DNA of 64,000 bases from Thiothrix fructosivorans. Lineage in GTDB: Bacteria; Pseudomonadota; Gammaproteobacteria; Thiotrichales; Thiotrichaceae. Below, piece by piece: positions 27,667 through 35,549 of this stretch. Under the pieces are notes generated by a model that saw only the letters and a list, made by a program, of their open reading frames with translations, had not been told where the DNA came from and made no database searches. A program made the position numbers and the translations under genes. Location: assembly GCF_017349355.1 (NCBI RefSeq), contig NZ_JAFMPM010000008.1, forward strand, positions 1,240,001 through 1,304,000, in the 5' to 3' direction. Numbering within the stretch: the stretch's first letter is position 1; every line of letters begins with the position of its first letter.

Positions 27667-28818
27667 ATGCAACCGATTAATTTTATGCAGCGTGCTGTTA
27701 GCAGCGTGCAAACACTGCAACCCTACCAACCCGGCAAGCCTATCGAAGAAGTGGAGCGCGAACTGGGCATAACCAATATCCTCAAACTGGCCTCCAACGA
27801 AAACCCGCTGGGTACTAGCCCCAAGGCACAAGCAGCACTCGCCAACCCCTTGCAAACGTTGGAACTTTATCCCGATGACAGCGGTTATAGCCTCAAACAG
27901 GCAATTGCCGACAAGTTTGGTCTGCAACGCAACCAAATTACCTTGGGCAATGGTTCTAACCAAGTGCTAGACACCATTGCCCGCGCTTTTCTCGACCACA
28001 ATCGGGCAGCGGTATTTTCGCAATACGCTTTCGCTGCGTATCCACTTGTCACCAAGATGGTCGGGGCGGCATTGCAGGTTGCCAAAGCCAATCCAGCCGA
28101 TCACCCGACCATGCCTTACGGTCACAATCTGGCGAACTTGCTGGCACGGATAGATGCCAAAACGCATGTGGTCTTTATCGCCAATCCGAACAACCCCACC
28201 GGAACATGGCTGGAAAAGGCGGAGCTACACGCTTTCCTGCAACAAGTCCCGCCGGAAGTGATTGTGGTGATCGACGAAGCCTATACCGAATACGTACAGG
28301 ATGCGGATTTCCCCAATGCGCTGACATGGTTGGATGAATTCCCGAATCTGATTGTGACGCGCACGTTCTCCAAAATTTACGGGCTGGCAGGATTACGGGT
28401 TGGCTACGCGGTTTCAAGCCCGGAAGTGGCGGACATACTCAACCGGATGCACTTGCCGTTTTGTGTGAATTCGCTGGCATTGGCGGCGGCACAAGCAGCA
28501 CTGGCGGATGATGACTTCCTGCAACACAGTGTCACCACGAACAGCATTGGCTTGCAGCAATGGTTTGCGGCTTGTGTTAACAATGGTTGGGAATACATCC
28601 CCAGCGTGGGAAACTTCATTACGATTGATTGTAAACGCCCCGCCATGCCCTTGTACCACGCCATGCTGCGCGAAGGTGTGATTGTGCGCCCGATTGGGGG
28701 TTATGGTTTGCCGCAGCACTTGCGTATTACCGTTGGTACGGAAGCACAAAACAGCCGCTGCATTGAGGTGTTGCAAACGCAACTGCGCGAACCTTACCTT
28801 GACCAAGGAATATTGTAG
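27667..28818 (+). CDS. HisC-like PLP aminotransferase
   Basis: This 383-residue fold-type I aminotransferase is of the histidinol-phosphate/aromatic group. It has LASNENPLG at the N-terminus, PNNPTGT, DEAYTEYV, and the PLP lysine in RTFSKIYGLAGLRVGY. It would exchange an amino group between an amino acid and a keto acid or aldehyde. A second HisC copy in a metabolite cluster often serves a dedicated substrate, for example amination of an aldehyde released by an NRPS reductase as in myxochelin B synthesis. ATG 27667 is preferred to 27652: it has an AAGG site 7 bp upstream, and the upstream codon would lie almost at the predicted transcription start. Operator box 3 lies 66 bp upstream. Confidence 0.88.
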   Translation: MQPINFMQRAVSSVQTLQPYQPGKPIEEVERELGITNILKLASNENPLGTSPKAQAALANPLQTLELYPDDSGYSLKQAIADKFGLQRNQITLGNGSNQVLDTIARAFLDHNRAAVFSQYAFAAYPLVTKMVGAALQVAKANPADHPTMPYGHNLANLLARIDAKTHVVFIANPNNPTGTWLEKAELHAFLQQVPPEVIVVIDEAYTEYVQDADFPNALTWLDEFPNLIVTRTFSKIYGLAGLRVGYAVSSPEVADILNRMHLPFCVNSLALAAAQAALADDDFLQHSVTTNSIGLQQWFAACVNNGWEYIPSVGNFITIDCKRPAMPLYHAMLREGVIVRPIGGYGLPQHLRITVGTEAQNSRCIEVLQTQLREPYLDQGIL

Positions 28819-28884
28819 ACAACACCCATGGCTTGTATTTTTTGACCTTCTACTTTTTATCCATCAACACATGAGAGTATGGCG

Positions 28885-29454
28885 ATGAACAATGAAGTGA
28901 CTAAAGCAGAAAGCGAACTTGCTGAGACATCCGTTGCTGAAAATAAACTCAAGGTGGGAGAGGTTGCGGCTGCATCGGGTGCTGTAGTGAGTGCGGGTGG
29001 TATTGCCGCAGGCATTGCCGGTGCTTGCGCTACCGGCGGTTGTGCAATTATGTCGGCAGGTAGTTTTGTCGGTGGTTCGGCAGCCGCAGGCCCGGTGGTC
29101 ATGGCTGGCGCACCTGCCTATTTGGGCGCAAAAGCCATTAACCACTACGCTTTCAAAGACGAAATAACGCTTGAGCCTGAAGAAGCTCAAGCCCGCGAAG
29201 CGGCACGTAAAGCCACCAATATCGGTGCATTGGTTGGTGTGGGTGCAACCGCAGCCATCACCGTTAGCAATGGCTTCAGGACGGCAGCGGTCATGACCAA
29301 ATTGGCGGCTATCGGCGGAATGCTGGGTGGTAGCGCGGTCACGGGGGGTGTGATGTTGGCGTTGATACCGATTGCCACGGCGGGTATTGTCGGAGCTGGG
29401 GTCTATTACGCTAAGAAAAAGCTCACGCAACCAGCGCCACTTGCTGCGGCATAA
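28885..29454 (+). CDS. Gly/Ala-rich small membrane protein
   Basis: This protein of 189 residues has no family I recognise. A charged N-terminus (about 25 residues) is followed by a very Gly/Ala-rich hydrophobic stretch (about 28-85), a charged acidic loop with EPEEAQAREAARK, then two more Gly/Ala-rich hydrophobic stretches and a KKKL tail. It looks like a multi-pass membrane protein with small-residue helix packing. ATG 28885 has a GAGAG site 7 bp upstream, better than ATG 28879. It follows the aminotransferase by 66 bp in the same direction. Similar small, Ala/Gly-rich membrane proteins are encoded at 34797 and 49429. Confidence 0.65.
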   Translation: MNNEVTKAESELAETSVAENKLKVGEVAAASGAVVSAGGIAAGIAGACATGGCAIMSAGSFVGGSAAAGPVVMAGAPAYLGAKAINHYAFKDEITLEPEEAQAREAARKATNIGALVGVGATAAITVSNGFRTAAVMTKLAAIGGMLGGSAVTGGVMLALIPIATAGIVGAGVYYAKKKLTQPAPLAAA

Positions 29455-29458
29455 TCCG

Positions 29459-30346
29459 CTAGGTTTTTTTGCCGAGCAAACTCACGCCGGAGATGACCAG
29501 TAGCATTCCGGCGAGATGCTGCCAGCCAAAAGCCTCATCCAGTAACATGACGGACAGCAAAACGGTGATTACTGGGCCGAATGTTCCGACAATGCTGGTG
29601 CGTCCTGCACCGATGCGATGAATCGCTTCACTTAGCATAAAACTGGGTATCACGGTGCTGACAATGCCTAATAAAACTGCGTAAAACCATGCAGTAGGGC
29701 TGACGAGCAAATCACTGAATGCGTGAGTGAAGGCAAAATGTACGGTGATGCACACCGTAGATGTCAACATGACAAGGCTGGTAAATAACGCGCTGCCAAA
29801 TTTGCCAATCAAGCGTTTGCTTAGTACTACATAGAATGCAAACACCAATGCAGCCCCAGCGACTAAGGTTATCCCCACATTGACTTGGCTACCGCCGAGT
29901 TGGTTTGCCTCATAAGCATACAGCAGCAATACACCGCAGTACGTCAACACCAACGCCATGATAATACGCGGTGTCACGGCTTCACGCAGGAGCAACCACC
30001 CCAACAGCGTTGTCATGATTGGATAGGTGTAGAGCGTCAGACGTGCCAGTTGCGCTGAAATATAGTTCAGACTTTGCATGTCCATCCACGATGCAAGGTA
30101 ATACCCGATAAACCCCAGTCCCATGATACTGGCAAGTTCACGCCCTGACGGCAGGGTTAAGCTGGTCTGGCGCAATGCCCATATCAACGCGCTTAGGTAA
30201 AAGGGTAAGGACACCAACATGCGCAAGCTCAGTAAGGTCACAGTGTCCACACCTTGTGTGTAAGCCAGTTTGATAAAAATGGCTTTGAACGAAAACAAAG
30301 CGGTACTGACAATGGCTAGCCATAGGCCTGTCTGGAAGTGTTGCAT
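29459..30346 (-). CDS. EamA/DMT-family transporter
   Basis: This protein of about 295 residues has ten predicted membrane helices in two halves, typical of the drug/metabolite (EamA) superfamily. Typical features are the N-terminal FSFKAIFIKLAY, the mid-protein LTYCGVLLLYAY and the C-terminal GVSLLGKK. Members export amino acids or metabolites, and here it may export a pathway product. The start is uncertain: ATG 30346 is used, while a GTG at 30361 would place the start only 6 bp from operator box 4; neither has a clear ribosome site. It diverges from the ligase gene, with box 4 between them. Confidence 0.85.
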   Translation of the reverse strand: MQHFQTGLWLAIVSTALFSFKAIFIKLAYTQGVDTVTLLSLRMLVSLPFYLSALIWALRQTSLTLPSGRELASIMGLGFIGYYLASWMDMQSLNYISAQLARLTLYTYPIMTTLLGWLLLREAVTPRIIMALVLTYCGVLLLYAYEANQLGGSQVNVGITLVAGAALVFAFYVVLSKRLIGKFGSALFTSLVMLTSTVCITVHFAFTHAFSDLLVSPTAWFYAVLLGIVSTVIPSFMLSEAIHRIGAGRTSIVGTFGPVITVLLSVMLLDEAFGWQHLAGMLLVISGVSLLGKKT

Positions 30347-30366
30347 GGGGTTGTTTGCCACAGAAT

Positions 30367-30383
30367 TGTTAAGAAATGTTAAG
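30367..30383 (+). promoter_or_regulatory. Operator box 4, between DMT exporter and acyl ligase genes
   Basis: The sequence is TGTTAAGAAATGTTAAG, facing the ligase gene. A good TATACT -10 lies at 30412-30417, 28 bp downstream, with no matching -35. This is the clearest activator-type promoter of the set and fixes the ligase start downstream of about 30424. Confidence 0.78.
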
Positions 30384-30477
30384 CAGTATGGGTGGTGATG
30401 AATTTTTTTTCTATACTCGACCGCTCAATACCCCAATCCCTATCCAGACCCCTATCAGTAAAACAGAGGTTAATACG

Positions 30478-32211
30478 ATGAAATACAGTGTTTTTCACTA
30501 TGGAAAACCCAGTTGTGCCGTGATGCACACCCTGCCACACATCCTGTATCAGCGTTCCAAGGATTTGACAACAACACCCTGTATTTATGTCGATGGTAAA
30601 CCTGTTTTATCTTGGGCAGAGTATGCCGATGCCGCTTTCGGGATTGCTTTAGGGTTGCGTGCACTTGATATCAAACCGGGTCAGCGTGTGGCGATGTTAT
30701 GCGAAAACTCAGCAGATTGGGCGAAAGTGCAACTCGGCATTTACGCGGCGGGCATGATCAGTGTGCCGATACTGCCTTCCAGTTCCGACAATATGATTGA
30801 ACGTATTATCAAAATGGCAGAGCCACAAGCCCTGTTGGTGGATGCGGTGCAAATGTCGCGTGTTATTGCGATGCGGGAAAAAGGTGTGACCTCCGCCCCG
30901 CTGTTTTGCCTGAATGGCTCACAGCCCGGTGTGTTGGGGCTGGCGGATCTGTACCAGAAACCTACCGATGCGCAGATGCAGCAATTGCTGAGCGAGATTA
31001 ATGAGAAAACGCCTTGCCTGATTTCTTACACCTCCGGTTCTACAGGCGACCCCAAAGGCGTGTACAAAAATCACCTCATTACCACGGTTAACCACGGCCC
31101 TTGCGATGTCAACGGTCAACTAGTACCCGCGCAACCAGAGCAAATGGCTGGCATTATCCTCAGCCTGAACCACGGCATGGGGCAGGGGCTGTTCTATCGC
31201 GCACTGGCGCAAGGCTATTCTATCGGTCTTACTGAACGCCCTGAGCCAGAAATCAGTCTGGCGCATTTAGCGGCAATGGCTCCGACCATCATTTGGGTCG
31301 TACCACGGGTGATCAAGCGGCTGGTGGCGGAATTTGATGAACAGCACCCTGAATGGTTACAGGAATGGGAAGCCCAATATGCCGCAGGCAAACGGCGCGG
31401 CAGCCCAGAAATGGCAAGCCTGCACCAGCGTATGCAAGCGGCATTCGGCGGGCGTTTGCTACAAATCCATTCTTCGGGTTCGCAGACACCGCCTGCCTTG
31501 TTCAAACGCTGTACCGAAATCGGGCTGGAACTGTGGGAGTTCTACGGCGTTACCGAAACTGGCATTGTGTCAGAAGGCAGCCCATCGGGTGTACCGGGAA
31601 TGACCGGGATGCCTGTGCCGGGCATCGAATTGCGCTTTGAAGACGACGGTGAGTTACTGGTACGCGGCCCTGGTATTTCATTGGGGTACTACCAGAATGA
31701 AGCCGCTACCCATGAGATGATTGATGCGGACGGTTGGTGCAAAACCGGCGATTTCGTGGTTTTCAAACCAGAAGGTCTGCATATTGCTGGGCGCAAGAAG
31801 GACATTTTCAATACATCCGAAGGTTCTAATATCTACCCAACCCGCATTGAAGGCATTCTGGAAGAGTTGCCATTGGTAGCAGAAGCCGTGTTGTTGGGCG
31901 ATCGTCGTCCATTCATTGCTGCGCTGATTGTGCCGGATGTCAGCAAGGCTGTGCAGGAACTGGGTCGGGAACTCACCGAGGCCGATTATGCTGAAGGTGG
32001 TGAGTTGCATCAGGTATTGATGCGTAGCATTGCACGGATCAATGACGGGCTAGAACCTTACGAATGCATCCACAAGATTGTTCTGCTGCAAACCCCGTTC
32101 CTGCCAACCGTCCGTTCACAGGTGGGCGGTATCAGTAAGACCCGCGTGCGCCGCGATCTGGTTGACCAGTTCTATCAAACCGACATTCAGCAGATTTACG
32201 AGGTTGTATGA
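30478..32211 (+). CDS. AMP-forming acyl-CoA synthetase / acyl-AMP ligase
   Basis: This 577-residue member of the adenylate-forming family has SYTSGSTGDPKGVYKNH (ATP-binding P-loop), FYGVTETG, the GWCKTGDFV segment, and AGRKKDIFNTSEGSNIYP near the C-terminal hinge, as in long-chain fatty acyl-CoA synthetases. It would activate a fatty or aryl acid as acyl-AMP and pass it to CoA or a carrier. It could prime the condensation domain of the NRPS. ATG 30478 follows AGAGG at a proper distance and lies after the TATACT promoter; an in-frame ATG at 30376 is inside the operator. The stop overlaps the start of the lyase gene (ATGA), so both are made together. Confidence 0.88.
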   Translation: MKYSVFHYGKPSCAVMHTLPHILYQRSKDLTTTPCIYVDGKPVLSWAEYADAAFGIALGLRALDIKPGQRVAMLCENSADWAKVQLGIYAAGMISVPILPSSSDNMIERIIKMAEPQALLVDAVQMSRVIAMREKGVTSAPLFCLNGSQPGVLGLADLYQKPTDAQMQQLLSEINEKTPCLISYTSGSTGDPKGVYKNHLITTVNHGPCDVNGQLVPAQPEQMAGIILSLNHGMGQGLFYRALAQGYSIGLTERPEPEISLAHLAAMAPTIIWVVPRVIKRLVAEFDEQHPEWLQEWEAQYAAGKRRGSPEMASLHQRMQAAFGGRLLQIHSSGSQTPPALFKRCTEIGLELWEFYGVTETGIVSEGSPSGVPGMTGMPVPGIELRFEDDGELLVRGPGISLGYYQNEAATHEMIDADGWCKTGDFVVFKPEGLHIAGRKKDIFNTSEGSNIYPTRIEGILEELPLVAEAVLLGDRRPFIAALIVPDVSKAVQELGRELTEADYAEGGELHQVLMRSIARINDGLEPYECIHKIVLLQTPFLPTVRSQVGGISKTRVRRDLVDQFYQTDIQQIYEVV

Positions 32212-33575
32212 GTACTACAATGAACGACGGGCTTGCGCTCGATTTTCCTATCCATTACGACATCGCAGCGGTGCGGATGTTGCGTGCCACCTCGCGTGAA
32301 GAGCGGGCGGCGGCGCTGGCAGCGTGTTGTTACAATACTGGCAACCTGCCAGCGGACGTGATCTATGTCGACTTGCAAAGCGACGGCGGTATGGGTGCTG
32401 TCGGAATCGAACAACTGGCGGCAGTCGTAGGCGATGCTCCTTCATCAACTTCGCTGGAATCACTGGGAGCGGCAGACCCGGAGTACGGTGCGCTGCTGGC
32501 AGGCGTGACTGAACTGACGGGTTATCCGCACGTAGTGGCGTTCAACAGTGGCAGGCAATCGGAAGCCGCCTTGTTACGGGCTATCCTGAAACCGGGTGTG
32601 AAAGTGTGCGGCAATATGCTGTTCCCGACCACCCGCTATTACGTCAGGACGCTGGGCGCAGAACTGGTGGATGTGATTAACGAACGCACCTATGCGCTGG
32701 ATGACCCGTATCCGTTCAAGGGCGAGGTCGACTTGGACAAGCTGGCGGATACGCTGGGGCAAGCAACTCCAGTGGCTTGTGTATTGGTTGAAACGGCTGT
32801 CAATGGCAGTGGCGGACACCCGATTTCCCTAGCCAACCTTCAAGCCGCTTACGCTTTGTGCCAACAGCACGATGTGCCGCTGTATCTGGATGCTTCACGC
32901 ATACTGGAAAATGCTTACCTGATCCAGCAGCGCGAATCCGGTCAGCAAGCGCGTCGTGTTACGGAGATTGTCGGTGATTTATGCAATGCTTCTTCCGGCT
33001 TGTGGGCGAGTGCTGCTAAAGATTTTGGCGTGTTGGAAGGTGGTTTGGTTGGCTTGCGGGATGAGGTGCTTTACCATCGGTTGCGCACGGTGTCTATGCT
33101 GGAATGCGTTTCCAACCGCACGATTCGCGAGATAGCGGCGGGCTTCCGCGAAGGTTGGCAGCGTGATGGGCATTTGCATGACCGTGCGGCGGGTGTGCAG
33201 CAGTTGTGGCAAGGTCTGCAAGCAGCGGGCATTCCGCTGGTGCATCCCTCCGGCGCACATGCAGCATTCGTGGATGTGAAAAGCTTTTTCGGCACGGGCG
33301 ACGGCGTGAATCTGGGTGAATCGCTGGCGGCTTACATCTACCTCATTTCTGGCGTGCGTGTGACCAAAGGACCGCGTTTATCAGATGGGCAACAGGCGCG
33401 TGGACAGGAACTGATGCGTCTGACTGTGCCTGCGCGGCGTTACTTGCCTGCGCACATTGAGCATGTGGTGCAGGCGTTCAAACTGGCGTTTGCCAATCGT
33501 GAACAGATTCCACGTCTGACCAAGCTGGAGGCAAGCTCCAGTTGGATGTTTGAAGCAGCGCGTTTCGCGCTGTAA
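32208..33575 (+). CDS. Tryptophanase/tyrosine phenol-lyase family PLP enzyme
   Basis: This 455-residue member of the beta-eliminating lyase family has YVDLQSDGGMGAV, the NSGRQSEA segment, NMLFPTTRYYVRTLGAE, DASRILENAYLIQQRES, and SAAKDFGVLEGG with the PLP-binding Lys271. Family members have SAKKD, so the residue before the PLP lysine is changed while the lysine is kept. Members split tryptophan or tyrosine into indole or phenol plus pyruvate and ammonia, or run the reverse. The substrate here cannot be told. Coupling to the acyl ligase suggests that it makes or consumes an unusual aromatic amino acid for the metabolite. A hairpin at 33601 ends the unit. Confidence 0.85.
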   Translation: MSTTMNDGLALDFPIHYDIAAVRMLRATSREERAAALAACCYNTGNLPADVIYVDLQSDGGMGAVGIEQLAAVVGDAPSSTSLESLGAADPEYGALLAGVTELTGYPHVVAFNSGRQSEAALLRAILKPGVKVCGNMLFPTTRYYVRTLGAELVDVINERTYALDDPYPFKGEVDLDKLADTLGQATPVACVLVETAVNGSGGHPISLANLQAAYALCQQHDVPLYLDASRILENAYLIQQRESGQQARRVTEIVGDLCNASSGLWASAAKDFGVLEGGLVGLRDEVLYHRLRTVSMLECVSNRTIREIAAGFREGWQRDGHLHDRAAGVQQLWQGLQAAGIPLVHPSGAHAAFVDVKSFFGTGDGVNLGESLAAYIYLISGVRVTKGPRLSDGQQARGQELMRLTVPARRYLPAHIEHVVQAFKLAFANREQIPRLTKLEASSSWMFEAARFAL

Positions 33576-33600
33576 ACAAGACTGTAAACGCATGTTGCGG

Positions 33601-33622
33601 CTGCCGGGTTAATGCCCGGCAG
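33601..33622. terminator. Hairpin between two convergent genes
   Basis: CTGCCGGG and CCCGGCAG form a perfect 8-bp stem around a 6-nt loop. It lies between the convergent lyase and GpsA-like genes; the GpsA-like stop codon is in the loop. No long T-tract is present, so it is a likely bidirectional but perhaps weak terminator. Confidence 0.5.
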
Positions 33623-34628
33623 TGTTGCGTTTGAAGGCTGCTTCGATGAATTCTTCTTTGCTGACAGGGCGGGTACTGAAGGCGAGCGCATGGGCAGCTT
33701 CCAGCAATGGCATGGGTTGCTCATACTGGTTTGCCAGTTCTAGCCCGACACGCAGTGACTCCACCCCTTCAGCCATTTCGCCACGCGCCTTGATCGGGGC
33801 TAATGCCTCTTCCAGTGTCATTCCTTGACCCATTTGCACAGCGATTTGGTAGTTGAGGGCAAACTCGCTGGTGCATACCAGAAAAATGTCGGCGATGCCT
33901 GCAACCCCATACAACGGTTTGCTGTCTAGCCCCATTTTGGTTAGGAGCTGGTCGAGTTCTTTCATGCCTTCTGCGGCAACTAACCCTTGGAAATTCGTGC
34001 CTAAACCTAAGCCTTGCACCATACCGACTTCCATGCCGACGATATTTTTCAAGCCACTGAGATATTCATAGGATGCCAGATCGGCTACGGTATTGACGTT
34101 AATGGTTGGCGAGGTAAATGCTTGCCAGCCATGCTGACGCATTTGGGCTGAATCCGAGGCAATCACCAAAGTCGTGGGCAAGCCTTTGACCATATAGGCT
34201 TGCATGTTGGGGCCTGAAATTGTTCCCAGATGTTCTGTTTGGCACTCTTCGCGCAAAACATGCGTCATCAGCTTGGTATTAGTCGGTTCAAAGCCTTTGG
34301 TCGAAGATAAAACCGATTGAGCAGGATGTATCAGCGCACCAAGCTGTTGTGCGGCTGCCCGCATCGCATGGGAAGGGACTGCCATCACAACTAGATCTGC
34401 TTTAGGGATTTCATCTGCAATATTCATCGACGCACGCACAGCAGGATGGATCGGCGCACCCTTGAAATAGGTCGGGTGGCAATGCTGGGTATTGATGCTT
34501 TCCTGCACGGTTGCGTCTTGTGTTAACAAGGTACAAGTATGTCCAGCCGAGGCAATCAGGTGGGATAAGGCAGTACCCATTGTCGTACTGCCAAAGACAG
34601 CAACGCGCAGTGTCTTGTTGTTTTTCAT
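33609..34628 (-). CDS. GpsA-like NAD(P)H-dependent glycerol-3-phosphate dehydrogenase paralogue
   Basis: This 339-residue protein resembles GpsA: an N-terminal Rossmann fold (VAVFGSTTMGTAL), VVMAVPSHAMR, STKGFE, the SGPN segment, and the catalytic-lysine region GLKNIVGM. It diverges in the C-terminal half; the region that in GpsA reads TCTSxxSRN reads VCTSEFALNYQ. It is probably a specialised paralogue that reduces another phosphorylated or keto substrate, not the housekeeping enzyme. It reads leftward toward the lyase gene. Operator box 5 lies about 100 bp upstream, and a TTGACA/TAGGCT promoter can be drawn between box and gene. Confidence 0.78.
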   Translation of the reverse strand: MKNNKTLRVAVFGSTTMGTALSHLIASAGHTCTLLTQDATVQESINTQHCHPTYFKGAPIHPAVRASMNIADEIPKADLVVMAVPSHAMRAAAQQLGALIHPAQSVLSSTKGFEPTNTKLMTHVLREECQTEHLGTISGPNMQAYMVKGLPTTLVIASDSAQMRQHGWQAFTSPTINVNTVADLASYEYLSGLKNIVGMEVGMVQGLGLGTNFQGLVAAEGMKELDQLLTKMGLDSKPLYGVAGIADIFLVCTSEFALNYQIAVQMGQGMTLEEALAPIKARGEMAEGVESLRVGLELANQYEQPMPLLEAAHALAFSTRPVSKEEFIEAAFKRNTAGH

Positions 34629-34723
34629 GTTGGAACTCGGTTCGGGGTTGAGATTGGTAATGGTATAGGTTTATTTTTCAGCCTATTGGTTAAGGGTAAA
34701 ACTGTCAATGCTGAAAAGTGGCA

Positions 34724-34740
34724 CTTAACATTTCTTAACA
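34724..34740 (-). promoter_or_regulatory. Operator box 5, between GpsA-like and small membrane protein genes
   Basis: The minus strand reads TGTTAAGAAATGTTAAG, pointing to the GpsA-like gene. On the plus strand a TATACT -10 at 34762-34767 lies 21 bp past the box, so the box overlaps where its -35 would be. An extra GTTAAG half-site sits at 34689. The site may control both genes. Confidence 0.74.
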
Positions 34741-34796
34741 TTACGGGTACATTTTAACCGTTATACTCACAATCTTTAAAATCAAGGAGAATACTT

Positions 34797-35048
34797 ATGT
34801 TTCCAGTAGCTTTTGTAGTGGGCGCGGCGGTTGGTGCTACCAGCACGTATGTCTATAAAGATGAACCAGCTAAGCAATGGGTGCAGGACACCAGCAAGAA
34901 ACTGAAAGAGGCTGCCGTTTCTTTCATGGATTCCATGAAAAAGAAACCGGAAGAGCCAGCAGAAGCCAGTGTTGAGGCTGCTGCTACTGCGCAAACAGTT
35001 GAAGGCACGGTCGTTGTGGACAAAATGGAAGAGGCTACCAAGTCTTAA
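34797..35048 (+). CDS. Small membrane-anchored helical protein (YtxH-like)
   Basis: This 83-residue protein starts with a hydrophobic glycine/alanine helix (MFPVAFVVGAAVGATSTYVY) followed by a charged, Lys/Glu-rich helix and an acidic Ala-rich tail. The pattern is like YtxH-type small proteins of unknown function, some of which occur beside metal P-type ATPases. An AAGGAGAA ribosome site precedes the start closely. A TATACT -10 and operator box 5 lie upstream. It faces, and is convergent with, the DUF697 gene at 35067. Confidence 0.7.
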   Translation: MFPVAFVVGAAVGATSTYVYKDEPAKQWVQDTSKKLKEAAVSFMDSMKKKPEEPAEASVEAAATAQTVEGTVVVDKMEEATKS

Positions 35049-35066
35049 GCGTCTGCTGCTGGGGCT

Positions 35067-35549
35067 TCAACGTGAAGTTCCCGTCAGCTTGTTCTTGAGT
35101 GTTGTTTGCTGTCGAACGCCTTGGTTCAACTCGGCAACGAATGTACCTTTGGCTTTGTCTGGGTCAAAGTTTTCCAGTGTTCCGCCTTGTTCAAAATGTT
35201 GTTGGAATACCCTGCCTACCGCATAAGTGGATGCCCCGCCTAATGCTGCGGTGGTTGCTCCCCCCGCTAATGTGCCGATCCCCGGAATCAGTTTGAGAAA
35301 ACTGCCGACCAGTGGCGTGGCTGCTTTGGGTGCCAGGCCCGTCATGAGGGTGGCGATCCATGCTTTCGCCAGATTTTTGGAAAACGGCACACTGTACAGT
35401 TTGGAGAGTCGCATCAGCATGACCCGTTGTACCCCGATCAGTCCTAAAGTATCCAGTAGGGGGATGGGGATGAATCCGGTCAGGCTTGAGCCAAACGCAT
35501 AATCTTTAATAAGTTGTTCGGCTTGTTGCGCCCGTTGTTGCTTATTCAT
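35067..35549 (-). CDS. DUF697-like membrane protein (copy a)
   Basis: This protein of 160 residues is essentially one DUF697/YcjF-like domain. It has FIPIPLLDTLGLIGVQRVMLMRLSKLYSVPF near the N-terminus, then hydrophobic stretches with LKLIPGIGTLAGGATTAALGG, and the tail signature QHFEQGGTLENFD. DUF697 is a membrane-associated domain often found next to or fused with GTPases, with no agreed function; no GTPase domain is visible here. Five proteins in this island share the domain. Its start overlaps the end of the TAXI-DUF697 gene by 8 bp, so both come from one leftward transcript. Confidence 0.8.
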   Translation of the reverse strand: MNKQQRAQQAEQLIKDYAFGSSLTGFIPIPLLDTLGLIGVQRVMLMRLSKLYSVPFSKNLAKAWIATLMTGLAPKAATPLVGSFLKLIPGIGTLAGGATTAALGGASTYAVGRVFQQHFEQGGTLENFDPDKAKGTFVAELNQGVRQQTTLKNKLTGTSR

